NCBI GenBank assembly: GCA_963976625.1
Contig: CAXBLA010000002.1
Coordinates: 62,001 to 126,000, forward strand
Reading direction: 5' to 3'
From: UBA1924 sp963976625
Lineage (GTDB): Bacteria; Planctomycetota; Phycisphaerae; Phycisphaerales; UBA1924
DNA: 64,000 nucleotides
The notes under the pieces are model-generated. The model saw only the letters and a program-made list of their open reading frames with translations. It was not told where the DNA came from and made no database searches. A program made the translations under genes and the position numbers. Below are positions 1 through 6,591 of the stretch, piece after piece. Every line of letters starts with the position of its first letter. Position 1 is the first letter of the stretch.

Positions 1-2
1 TC

Positions 3-191
3 GTCGAGCCCGTCAAGGAAGGGCGCGTCATCACCTACCACCTGATGATGTCCGTGCTCGAAGAAGCCATGCTCGGCTTCGCCCAAGTCTTTGGGCTCGA
101 AATCAAGCCAGCCGAGCCAACACCCGCCGACAACAAACCATCTGATACCGCAGACCAAAAAAACCACCCCTCGCCGGAGACCCAGTCATGA
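3..191 (+). CDS. ArsR/SdpR-like repressor, C-terminal fragment
   Basis: The window opens inside this reading frame, which has no stop before 189-191, so only the last 62 residues are visible. The start of the fragment, VEPVKEGRVITYHL, looks like the wing of an ArsR-type winged helix. It is followed by a helix (SVLEEAMLGFAQVFGL) like the C-terminal helix of SdpR/ArsR repressors, and then a polar, proline-rich tail. The stop overlaps the start of the next gene by 4 bases (ATGA), so the two are translationally coupled. Because the next gene looks like SdpI, an autorepressor role is likely. The DNA-recognition helix lies outside the window, so the family call rests on the C-terminus and context only. 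Confidence 0.55.
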   Translation, partial: VEPVKEGRVITYHLMMSVLEEAMLGFAQVFGLEIKPAEPTPADNKPSDTADQKNHPSPETQS

Positions 192-823
192 TGACCCCAA
201 AGACCCAAACCATCGTCGCCAGCACTGTCATCTCGCTGTGCGTCCTTGTCTCCCTCGCACTCATCCCGATGAAGCCTCAGGGCTCGGCGATCGTGCTCGG
301 GATGATGCTCTTCTTTCTGATCGTCTGGAATGCTGTCAAAGCCTTGGCCCTGCGCAAGTGCAACGACCTGGACTGGCTCAACTCCAAGACTCGCCACGAG
401 ATCCTCTTTGCGATTATCCTGGCGAGCTTGCTCGGGCTCGGATCGATCACTTCAACGCTGGGCAAAGAACTTGGTTTCTTCGACAGCAACCTTGTTCAAC
501 GCATCGCCGGCGTCAATATCGGGCTCTTGCTCATCGTGATGGGCAACTACATGCCCAAGAAAAACCAAGCATCCGCCAGCCAATGCGGCTGTGGCTCCAA
601 GCCCTGCTCCATATCCGGCTCGAAATCCAGTTCAAGCACGCTCCAACGCTTCATGGGCTGGACCTTCGTCCTCGCCGGGCTCCTCTACACGATCGCATGG
701 ATCGTCCTCGATCTCGACCAAGCAGGGATCGCCATCCTCTTCGCGTTCCCCGTGGCCATCGCGAGCATCTTTGTTGTCCGGTACCTTTCTAGCCGACGAT
801 CAAAGCCGACTATCGTAGTGTAG
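188..823 (+). CDS. SdpI-family integral membrane protein
   Basis: The protein has 211 residues with about six hydrophobic segments: near 8-26, 36-54, 72-90, 105-121, 152-171 and 177-197. The stretch LLLIVMGNYMPKKNQ matches the conserved SdpI signature (GNYxPK), and QRFMGWTFVLAGLLYTIAW matches the following helix of that family. In Bacillus, SdpI is an immunity protein for the SdpC toxin and also sequesters the repressor SdpR. Here the upstream gene overlaps by 4 bases and looks like an ArsR-type repressor, so the SdpR-SdpI architecture is kept. A Cys/Ser-rich loop (residues 133-150, CGCGSKPCS) is unusual for the family. No SdpC toxin is seen nearby. Function as immunity or signalling is inferred. 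Confidence 0.65.
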   Translation: MMTPKTQTIVASTVISLCVLVSLALIPMKPQGSAIVLGMMLFFLIVWNAVKALALRKCNDLDWLNSKTRHEILFAIILASLLGLGSITSTLGKELGFFDSNLVQRIAGVNIGLLLIVMGNYMPKKNQASASQCGCGSKPCSISGSKSSSSTLQRFMGWTFVLAGLLYTIAWIVLDLDQAGIAILFAFPVAIASIFVVRYLSSRRSKPTIVV

Positions 824-857
824 ATTGACACACACTCATCAAAGGAAGCCTGCACCA

Positions 858-1223
858 ATGAATGACATCATCAACCTCACGGACAAACTCGCCCTCTTCG
901 ATGAAACCTGGACACCCAAGATCATCGCCGAGCTCAACGGCCAGCACATTAAGCTCGCCAAACTCAAGGGCGAGTTCGTCTGGCACAGCCATGAACACGA
1001 AGACGAGCTCTTCCTCGTCCTCGAGGGCCAACTCTCCATCGAGTTCCGTGATCGCGATACGGTGCATCTCAACAAGGGCGATATGTACATCGTGCCCAGA
1101 GGCGTGGAGCACAACCCCGTCGCCAAAGACGGCGCATCGGTCTTACTTTTCGAGCCCGCCGCCACCAAGCACACCGGCAAGCTCATCACCGATCGGACAG
1201 TCACCGATCAACAGCGCCTCTAA
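858..1223 (+). CDS. Cupin-domain protein
   Basis: This is a 121-residue single-domain cupin. Cupin motif 1 is visible as WHSHEHEDELFLVLEGQ, with two His and a Glu that would bind a metal, and motif 2 as GDMYIVPRGVEHNP with the third His. Length and layout match small mannose-6-phosphate-isomerase-like cupins of unknown substrate. I chose the ATG at 858 because AAAGGAAG lies about 10 nt upstream; a TTG 33 nt earlier is less likely. The gene stands alone, 34 nt after the SdpI-like gene, and is convergent with a methyltransferase. The fold is clear but the substrate cannot be told. Confidence 0.85.
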   Translation: MNDIINLTDKLALFDETWTPKIIAELNGQHIKLAKLKGEFVWHSHEHEDELFLVLEGQLSIEFRDRDTVHLNKGDMYIVPRGVEHNPVAKDGASVLLFEPAATKHTGKLITDRTVTDQQRL

Positions 1224-1232
1224 GCACGCCGT

Positions 1233-1922
1233 CTACTGAGCCACATCCATCACGATCGTCGCGTCGTGCCCACGCAGGTAGTCGTGGCGCAGCTGCACGA
1301 TCGGCGTGCGCTCGAGCGCCCAGTCGAGCATCTTCGATGGGTCGTACCGCACCGCGGGCGCCGACGCCGGCGTCCGCTGGGCGTTATGGCGATCGGACAA
1401 GAAGTTGAACACCAGCGTCCCACGCTGAGCATCGCGAAGGGCCGACCAGAACCGATCGAGCACGCCCTGGGCACCAGCCATATCGAGCGTGTTGAGCGAA
1501 CCCGAGAACACAAAGACCTCCGCCCCATGTTCTCTCACAAGCCGAAGCGCCAACCCATCGTCAGCCACAAAGTCCCCGAGCTCAAAGCGTGCCCGCTCGA
1601 TCTTGGCTTCTTCGATCCGCTCACGCGCGAGCTGGGCCATCGCCTCGACGCCCTCAATACCGATGTACGATTTGGGAAACTCGCCCACTGCGTGCTCGTG
1701 CAAGAACATCGGGAGATCCCCGACGCCGCAACCAAGGTCAGCAACCACACGCCCCGAGAACCGCCCGAGCAGCGTGAGCATCTCGAAGCGTGTCCGCTGG
1801 GCGTCCTTGCTCATCCAGAGCTGCGACTCAAAGCCCGCGCCCATCTCACGCGTGGCTTTTTCGTAGGGTGCTAGATACGGGCGCTCGCTCTTGGTTTCAT
1901 TGGTGGGCTGATTTGTGGGCAT
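1233..1922 (-). CDS. Class I SAM-dependent methyltransferase
   Basis: The product has 229 residues. Motif I of Rossmann methyltransferases is VVADLGCGVGDLP, and the acidic end of strand beta-2 is IGIEGVE. A post-motif ELGDF and the strand VFVFSGSLNTLD follow. The N-terminus (AGFESQLWMSKDAQRTRFEML) resembles small-molecule methyltransferases, but the substrate is not identifiable. The start at 1922 is preceded by AGGAG with 8 nt spacing; an upstream in-frame ATG at 1970 lacks such a site. The gene ends 9 nt from the convergent cupin gene and lies downstream of the PfkB kinase on the same strand, about 95 nt away. Confidence 0.8.
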   Translation of the reverse strand: MPTNQPTNETKSERPYLAPYEKATREMGAGFESQLWMSKDAQRTRFEMLTLLGRFSGRVVADLGCGVGDLPMFLHEHAVGEFPKSYIGIEGVEAMAQLARERIEEAKIERARFELGDFVADDGLALRLVREHGAEVFVFSGSLNTLDMAGAQGVLDRFWSALRDAQRGTLVFNFLSDRHNAQRTPASAPAVRYDPSKMLDWALERTPIVQLRHDYLRGHDATIVMDVAQ

Positions 1923-2016
1923 GCGATGACTCCTGATCCGCTTCAACAACGAACCGATTCGATGACCCATAGTGAACCCCGCCGATCGACGATTATTCGT
2001 TCTCGACCGAGCCGAC

Positions 2017-2937
2017 TTAACCCAGACGGATCATCTCGGCATACTCGTCGTAGCGAGCGTCCACATCCGCCTTGGTGATCCCACGCATGCGTTCGAGCGA
2101 GAACGATTCGACATTGAAACTCGCGATGATCGTCCCGTGCGCCAGCGCTTCGCGGACCGATTCAAACGATCCAAGATCGTGCCCGCCGCGAGCCGAGAGC
2201 CGCCCCATCAAGCCGCCGGCGAACGAATCGCCCGCGCCCGTCGGATCCACAACCTTTTCAGTCGGGTACGCCGGGAGCGCACAGATGCCGTCGCGATGCA
2301 CCAAGATACACCCATGCTCACCCTTCTTGACGACCACAAACCGTGGCCCGAGTTCGAGCAGGTGCCTGCCAGCCGTCACCGGATTGCGGTGCCCGGTGTA
2401 GAGCTCGGCTTCGTCGAAGTTGAGCACCAAACCATCGACCTTGCCCAAAAGCTGGGTCAGCTCGGGCTTGGCAATATCGATCCACAAGTCCATCGTGTCG
2501 GCCACGCTGAGCTTGGCATCGGGGAACTGCTCGAGCATGCCGATCTGCACCATCGGGTGCGAGTTGGCCAAGAACACCACTTCCGAATCCTTAAACGACT
2601 CGGGAACCGGCGGCGGCGCTTCTTCAAGTACCCCCAGATCCGTGAACAGCGTATCGCGATGATCCATATCCTCGTGGTACTTGCCCCCCCAGCGGAAGGT
2701 CTTCGAGCCCTTGCGGACCTCGAGCCCCGCGGTGTCGAGCCCCTTGAAATCCTTGAGCGATTCCATGAACGCGTCCGGGAAATCATCCCCCACGGCCGCG
2801 ACGAGCCGCGCCTGTGTATAAAAGGAAGCCGCCGCGGAGAAGTAGACCGCCGAGCCCCCCAGCAGATCCTCGTGACGATCGCCTGCGGGTGTTTCGATGG
2901 TGTCGATGCCGATTGTGCCTGTGACAATTAAACTCAT
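2017..2937 (-). CDS. PfkB-family (ribokinase-like) sugar kinase
   Basis: The protein has 306 residues, the normal length for the ribokinase/PfkB superfamily. The C-terminal signature DPTGAGDSFAGG (residues 231-242) contains the anion hole and the catalytic Asp237. The N-terminal part has GGSAVYFSAAASF, a substrate-binding Gly-rich motif, and N173FDEAEL is typical of the central fold. The sugar or nucleoside substrate cannot be deduced. There is no Shine-Dalgarno sequence before the ATG. Instead TATGAT lies 5 nt upstream, so the mRNA is probably leaderless. The methyltransferase gene lies downstream on the same strand. Confidence 0.88.
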   Translation of the reverse strand: MSLIVTGTIGIDTIETPAGDRHEDLLGGSAVYFSAAASFYTQARLVAAVGDDFPDAFMESLKDFKGLDTAGLEVRKGSKTFRWGGKYHEDMDHRDTLFTDLGVLEEAPPPVPESFKDSEVVFLANSHPMVQIGMLEQFPDAKLSVADTMDLWIDIAKPELTQLLGKVDGLVLNFDEAELYTGHRNPVTAGRHLLELGPRFVVVKKGEHGCILVHRDGICALPAYPTEKVVDPTGAGDSFAGGLMGRLSARGGHDLGSFESVREALAHGTIIASFNVESFSLERMRGITKADVDARYDEYAEMIRLG

Positions 2938-2942
2938 AAAGA

Positions 2943-2948
2943 ATCATA
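2943..2948 (-). promoter_or_regulatory. Putative -10 element of a leaderless pfkB-type gene
   Basis: TATGAT on the minus strand is followed by five bases and then the ATG at 2937. No Shine-Dalgarno sequence is present and no convincing -35 was found. The spacing puts the transcription start at or next to the start codon. Confidence 0.5.
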
Positions 2949-3007
2949 GCCCCGCCCGCAACCTCCTGTTCACCCGTCCGTACAACTAGTCTGAAATAGG
3001 AGAAAAC

Positions 3008-4006
3008 ATGAACACCAAGATTGCCCATAACATCCCGTCCGAACCTTCCCGCCCGCTCGCCGCCGCCCTCGCAGGCTTCCTCACGATGATCGCCACGCCG
3101 GCAATCGCCGCCGAGCACACGATCGAGCAAACCCACAACCAAACAACTGCACTAACCAGCGAACAAGCAGACGCCGAGCCGATCACCGAAGCGGCCATCA
3201 CCGCCGCGATCGAGGAATATGTCCGTGCTAAATACACTGGCGACAATGAAACCGTCCGCTCACGCACGCACAGCGTGCTCGCCCGCCGGGCCGTCTCCAG
3301 CCACTACTGGGGCGAGCCCACCAAGGACTGGGTCCGCCCCTACACCCAGGACCACCTCAAGTTCTACGGCACATCGCTCAATCAAACCCGCACGGACACT
3401 CCAGAGGACGGTCGCTGCGAAATCGAAATCTTCGACATCGCCCAACGCACCGCATCGGCCCGCGTCATCATGGAGGATGTCGTCGACTACCTGCACATGA
3501 TCCATTTCGAGGGACGCTGGCTCATCGCTGACTCGGGCGTGATCATCCTCGATCCCGTCGGCGACAAGCCACCCGCCAAGTCCTCACCCGAGATCGCTGG
3601 CAAGCCCACCGACAACTACGCCCAGATCGAACAGATCGTCCGCGACTACTGCGTGGGCTTCTACGAACTCGACGGCCAGAAGGTCCAAAGCACCTGCCAC
3701 ACCCTGCTCTCCAAACGCGTCGTCGAGCAGGCCGAACCCGTCGACATCGAATACCTCCGCGAGATCACCTACGAAGAAATCGAAATCCTCGGCAACACCT
3801 TCAACAAGGAGTTCAACTTCGATCCAGAAACCGCCCGCTGCGAGATCGAGATCTATGAAGTCCGCAAGAATGTGGCCGCCGTAAAAATGACCGGCACCAT
3901 CTGGTTCGACTACATCCACCTGCTCAAAGTCAACGGCCAATGGCAGATTGTCAACATCATGTTCGAGGGTCTGCCCCGCGACGAATGGGTCGATATTAAG
4001 CAATAA
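3008..4006 (+). CDS. Secreted protein with duplicated lumazine-binding/SnoaL-like domains
   Basis: The product has 332 residues with a signal peptide ending near AIAAEH (residues 35-37). Two homologous halves follow. Residues about 62-185 contain AAIEEYVRAKYTGD..CEIEIFDIAQRTASARVIMEDVVDYLHMI..GRWLI. Residues about 205-328 contain QIVRDYCVGFYELD..CEIEIYEVRKNVAAVKMTGTIWFDYIHLL..GQWQI. Each half looks like the putative lumazine-binding family of the NTF2-like fold, which is usually single-domain. The start is supported by AGGAG 6 nt upstream. The ligand is unknown; stand-alone members have no established enzymatic role. The gene is flanked by genes on the opposite strand, so it is monocistronic. 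Confidence 0.65.
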   Translation: MNTKIAHNIPSEPSRPLAAALAGFLTMIATPAIAAEHTIEQTHNQTTALTSEQADAEPITEAAITAAIEEYVRAKYTGDNETVRSRTHSVLARRAVSSHYWGEPTKDWVRPYTQDHLKFYGTSLNQTRTDTPEDGRCEIEIFDIAQRTASARVIMEDVVDYLHMIHFEGRWLIADSGVIILDPVGDKPPAKSSPEIAGKPTDNYAQIEQIVRDYCVGFYELDGQKVQSTCHTLLSKRVVEQAEPVDIEYLREITYEEIEILGNTFNKEFNFDPETARCEIEIYEVRKNVAAVKMTGTIWFDYIHLLKVNGQWQIVNIMFEGLPRDEWVDIKQ

Positions 4007-4045
4007 CTCGAACAGAAATCGCTCGATTATATTGACCAACGGTTG

Positions 4046-4963
4046 TTATGGCCCAATCTCAAGCTTCGGCGACCACTTGAGCCAGTCCTCATCCACCGCC
4101 TCCTCAAGCTCGAACCGATCCCCCACCTTCGCCCGCTCGCCCGCCTTCTTCTCCGGCGTCGCCAGCGAGACCGACGACGACATCGCCGATTCGAGCGAGT
4201 CGGCCTGCACGCTCAGACCCGAGAAGAGCCCAAAGTCCACGCCCACGCCGCCGGATCGCCAGAACTTGGTGCCCGTGTACACGATGCCCGCGTACTTGGG
4301 ATCGATATCAATGCTGATCATTACGGCCGACGCGTCGTTGGTCAGCTGCGCATCACGCACCGTGCCCACACGGATCTCGCGATACAGCACCGGGCTCCCT
4401 GCCGACAAAGTCCCCAGCCGATCCGACACGAGCACCAACCGCAGCGAACCATCCGCCGACGGCCCCGCGGCCGGCGGGCCATCGAGCGCAACAAACGAGG
4501 TCTCGATCGGTTGATCCGCCCCGCCGGGCGTGAGCGCAATGTAGTTGGGCCCGATCAAGGTCTCGAGCCCGGCCACGCTCGACAAGCTCACCCGCGCCCG
4601 CACCACCCAGAACTTCGTCCCCGTCCGCGCCAACCCCTCAGCTTCGGGCATCAACTCCGCCTGCACCTCCACGCCCGAGAGATCCTCAGACAGCGCGACC
4701 GAGCGCACCACCCCCACCGGCACCCCGCGATGCACGAGCTGCCCGCCCGGCTTGATGCCCTGGGCCTGATCGAACCGGATCGTCACCATCATCCCTCGCT
4801 CATGGTTGACCTGCGACCACACCACATACGCGACGGCCGCCAGCGCCAGCAGCGGGACAATCCACGCGAACGAGACCCGCCGTCGACGGACAATCGCCAC
4901 CGGTATCTGTTGCTGAGATCGCTCTTCTTGGTTAGCCGTTTGGGTATTCTCTGACTCACTCAT
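4046..4963 (-). CDS. MCE-domain protein, PqiB-like
   Basis: The protein has 305 residues. A basic N-terminus (VRRRRVSF) precedes one membrane anchor (about residues 31-48). Two MCE-like repeats follow: IRFDQAQGIKPGGQLVHRG (first) and LVSDRLGTLSAGSPVLYRE (second), each continuing with V/I-rich strands and GTKFW. MCE proteins form periplasmic lipid-transfer rings; E. coli PqiB has three MCE domains and about 546 residues, so this is a shorter version. The start at 4963 overlaps the stop of the PqiA-like gene by 4 bases (ATGA). A longer in-frame extension runs inside that gene and is not credible. Role: intermembrane lipid transport, by family knowledge. Confidence 0.85.
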   Translation of the reverse strand: MSESENTQTANQEERSQQQIPVAIVRRRRVSFAWIVPLLALAAVAYVVWSQVNHERGMMVTIRFDQAQGIKPGGQLVHRGVPVGVVRSVALSEDLSGVEVQAELMPEAEGLARTGTKFWVVRARVSLSSVAGLETLIGPNYIALTPGGADQPIETSFVALDGPPAAGPSADGSLRLVLVSDRLGTLSAGSPVLYREIRVGTVRDAQLTNDASAVMISIDIDPKYAGIVYTGTKFWRSGGVGVDFGLFSGLSVQADSLESAMSSSVSLATPEKKAGERAKVGDRFELEEAVDEDWLKWSPKLEIGP

Positions 4964-5592
4964 TCCAAAACCTCTTCCCAGATCGATCGCGGGTCGAACA
5001 CGCTCGACGCGATCAGACTCAGCACCACCACGCCCCCAAAGACCACCACCCCCGGGCCCGGCGTCACCTGCACCAGATCCCCCAGCTTGACCACCGCGAC
5101 GACCACCGCCACGAGCAGCACATCGACCATCCCCCAGCGCCCGACGAACTCGACGAGCCGATAGATCCGGGCCTGGTCCTGGAGCGTCACATTCCCCGCC
5201 CCCAAACACAGGGCGAGGATCATGATGAGCTTGCCGATCGGGGCGATCACCGAAAACAGCAGAACCGCCCCGCCGACGAACCAGTGCCCCTCGCTCAGCA
5301 GACCGACCATTCCACTCCATATAGAGGAGGCCGAACCGTGCCCGAACCGCTCGATCTCCATCACCGGCAGCGTCATCGCCAGCGGGTACAACGCCAAAGC
5401 CGCGAGGGCAAAGGCCGACGCACGCCCCCTTGATCTGGGGTGTGCCCCGTGGCGAATCACACCCTCGCAGCGTGTGCATCGAGCGACGGATCGGTGATCC
5501 ACCGGAGGTACCCGGTGCACCAAGCCGCAGACATGGCAGGCATCGAGCCGATCTGTTCGCTGGATACTCGGTTCACATACAGAGGATTCCAT
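4960..5592 (-). CDS. PqiA-family membrane protein
   Basis: The protein has 210 residues: an N-terminal zinc-ribbon-like region with two CxxC pairs (CHVC near 19-22, CTRC near 39-42) and four membrane helices. The motif GRWGMVDVLLVAVVVAVVKLG near the third helix is the hallmark of PqiA/YebS proteins. E. coli PqiA has two such modules and about 417 residues; only one is present here. It is the first gene of a two-gene operon with the MCE protein, as in pqiAB, so it likely works with it in envelope lipid homeostasis. There is no Shine-Dalgarno; TATGAT lies 6 nt before the ATG. Confidence 0.85.
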   Translation of the reverse strand: MESSVCEPSIQRTDRLDACHVCGLVHRVPPVDHRSVARCTRCEGVIRHGAHPRSRGRASAFALAALALYPLAMTLPVMEIERFGHGSASSIWSGMVGLLSEGHWFVGGAVLLFSVIAPIGKLIMILALCLGAGNVTLQDQARIYRLVEFVGRWGMVDVLLVAVVVAVVKLGDLVQVTPGPGVVVFGGVVVLSLIASSVFDPRSIWEEVLE

Positions 5593-5598
5593 GGACTC

Positions 5599-5604
5599 AT
5601 CATA
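5599..5604 (-). promoter_or_regulatory. Putative -10 element of the pqiA-like operon
   Basis: TATGAT on the minus strand, then six bases (GAGTCC), then the ATG at 5592. There is no Shine-Dalgarno sequence, so a leaderless transcript is likely. Confidence 0.5.
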
Positions 5605-5606
5605 TG

Positions 5607-6130
5607 GGATTCGCGCCCAAACTGTTGCACTTAGCCGGGCAGAGAGCGGATCATTTATCCTGCCTCAATCCCCATTCATGCCGGGTTCCAGAACACGCAC
5701 AAGAATTATGCTCTTTGAGATTCCGAATTTTCACACCGTCCGATCTCGGTCTTGAATCTGCGAATTTGCGATATACAGAGCGTTTTTTATTTCTATTTTC
5801 TATTTGTCGCTTCGCTTAGATTCGTCATATCCGTGTTTCTTCCGTTTCAATTCTACAAACAGCGGAAACCAGCGATGCGTTCGTTGCGAAAGGCATGGTG
5901 TAGAACGATGAAGACCCAACACACACACGGGTCACTCTGGGAGACAATGCGGCACCCGCCGCACACGAAAGTACAACTCAATCTTCGGCGTTGAACACCA
6001 CTCCAAGCGGGCTCGGACGAGCAATCCGCCGCGCGATCGCTGACATCTGATTATTGAACCAGGACGACAAGGACAGGACGAACCACATGAAACACCAACG
6101 AAACAGATCACTCGAGGAGGGACTCCGGTG
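5607..6130. other. Gene-poor, AT-richer intergenic stretch
   Basis: No reading frame here resembles a protein I recognise. Bases about 5690-5870 are clearly AT-richer than the surroundings and include a T-rich run near 5780-5810. It lies between the divergent pqiA-like promoter and the structured element that starts near 6138, so it could hold that element's promoter. I could not fix a convincing -35/-10 pair. Confidence 0.4.
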
Positions 6131-6137
6131 CAGATAA

Positions 6138-6487
6138 GGGATGGGGCTTGGGCATTGTGATGGATGCCCTCAGTGGATCGGCGTCGTTGACCCCCAACTC
6201 AGCCCCATCCCCCATTTGCAACCCTCCGAGAGACGAAAGACTGAAGACGAGATCACACGCCGGGTGGGAACTTAGGCAAGGTCAGCTCCATGCGATGCGT
6301 TGGCATGCACCGGGCAGATCAGACAGCACACAGTGTCAGGGAGGATCGTTATCGTCCCCAACCGACCTGACACTGCTCCCCGACTGGGCCTACCGCCCAG
6401 GCGGGGTTTCGGGAAGGAAGCCAGCTTTTTAGGAAGCTCGCAACCTGAACCGGACACGGGAAGGCGAGAGCCCGTGTCCGGTTTTTT
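6138..6487 (+). ncRNA. Putative structured non-coding RNA ending in an intrinsic terminator
   Basis: The stretch contains successive strong stems. GGGATGGGGCT (6138-6148) pairs perfectly with 6201-6211 and encloses GGGCAT (6150-6155) pairing with 6164-6169. CAGTGTCAGG (6331-6340) pairs with 6366-6375. CCCCG-A-CTGGGC (6378-6389) pairs with 6395-6406 around a 5-nt loop. The last hairpin, 6450-6481, is an intrinsic terminator on the plus strand. The 5' end is not defined and may lie further upstream. It does not contain the conserved cores of RNase P RNA, tmRNA or SRP RNA. A short frame of 94 codons (6148-6432) runs through it but looks like no known protein. The RNA call is an inference from structure. 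Confidence 0.4.
6450..6487 (+). terminator. Intrinsic terminator
   Basis: An 11-bp perfect stem, CCGGACACGGG (6450-6460) with 6471-6481, and a 10-nt loop are followed by six T. No protein gene ends upstream on this strand, so it must end an RNA transcript. Confidence 0.8.
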
Positions 6488-6533
6488 CTGCGCCCTGCGC
6501 CGAGCCCCCTGATCCCAACAAAAAGATCCCAAC

Positions 6534-6565
6534 AAAAAACCCGCCTGATCCGATGATCAGGCGGG
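6534..6565 (-). terminator. Intrinsic terminator of the FG-GAP gene
   Basis: An 11-bp perfect stem (6540-6550 with 6555-6565) with a 4-nt loop. On the minus strand it is followed by a run of six T (6534-6539). It lies 27 nt after the stop of the gene ending at 6592. Confidence 0.9.
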
Positions 6566-6591
6566 CGGATGGAATCACAATGGAGTCAGTC

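Noticed and set aside
4964..5479. In-frame extension of the MCE gene upstream to 5479
   Set aside because: It would lie inside the PqiA-like gene in another frame; the ATG at 4963 overlaps that gene's stop in the usual ATGA manner.
6106..6135. GAGGAGGGACTCCGG compared with the RNase P RNA core
   Set aside because: The invariant GAGGAAAGTCC and the downstream ACAGAAA and GTAAGAG elements are missing.
6408..6425. GGAAGGAAGC resembling the SRP RNA tetraloop region
   Set aside because: The paired 5' side (TCAGG) and the AGCAGC partner of SRP domain IV are absent.
6148..6432. 94-codon frame through the structured region
   Set aside because: No Shine-Dalgarno, no recognisable protein, and the DNA is dominated by stem-forming repeats.
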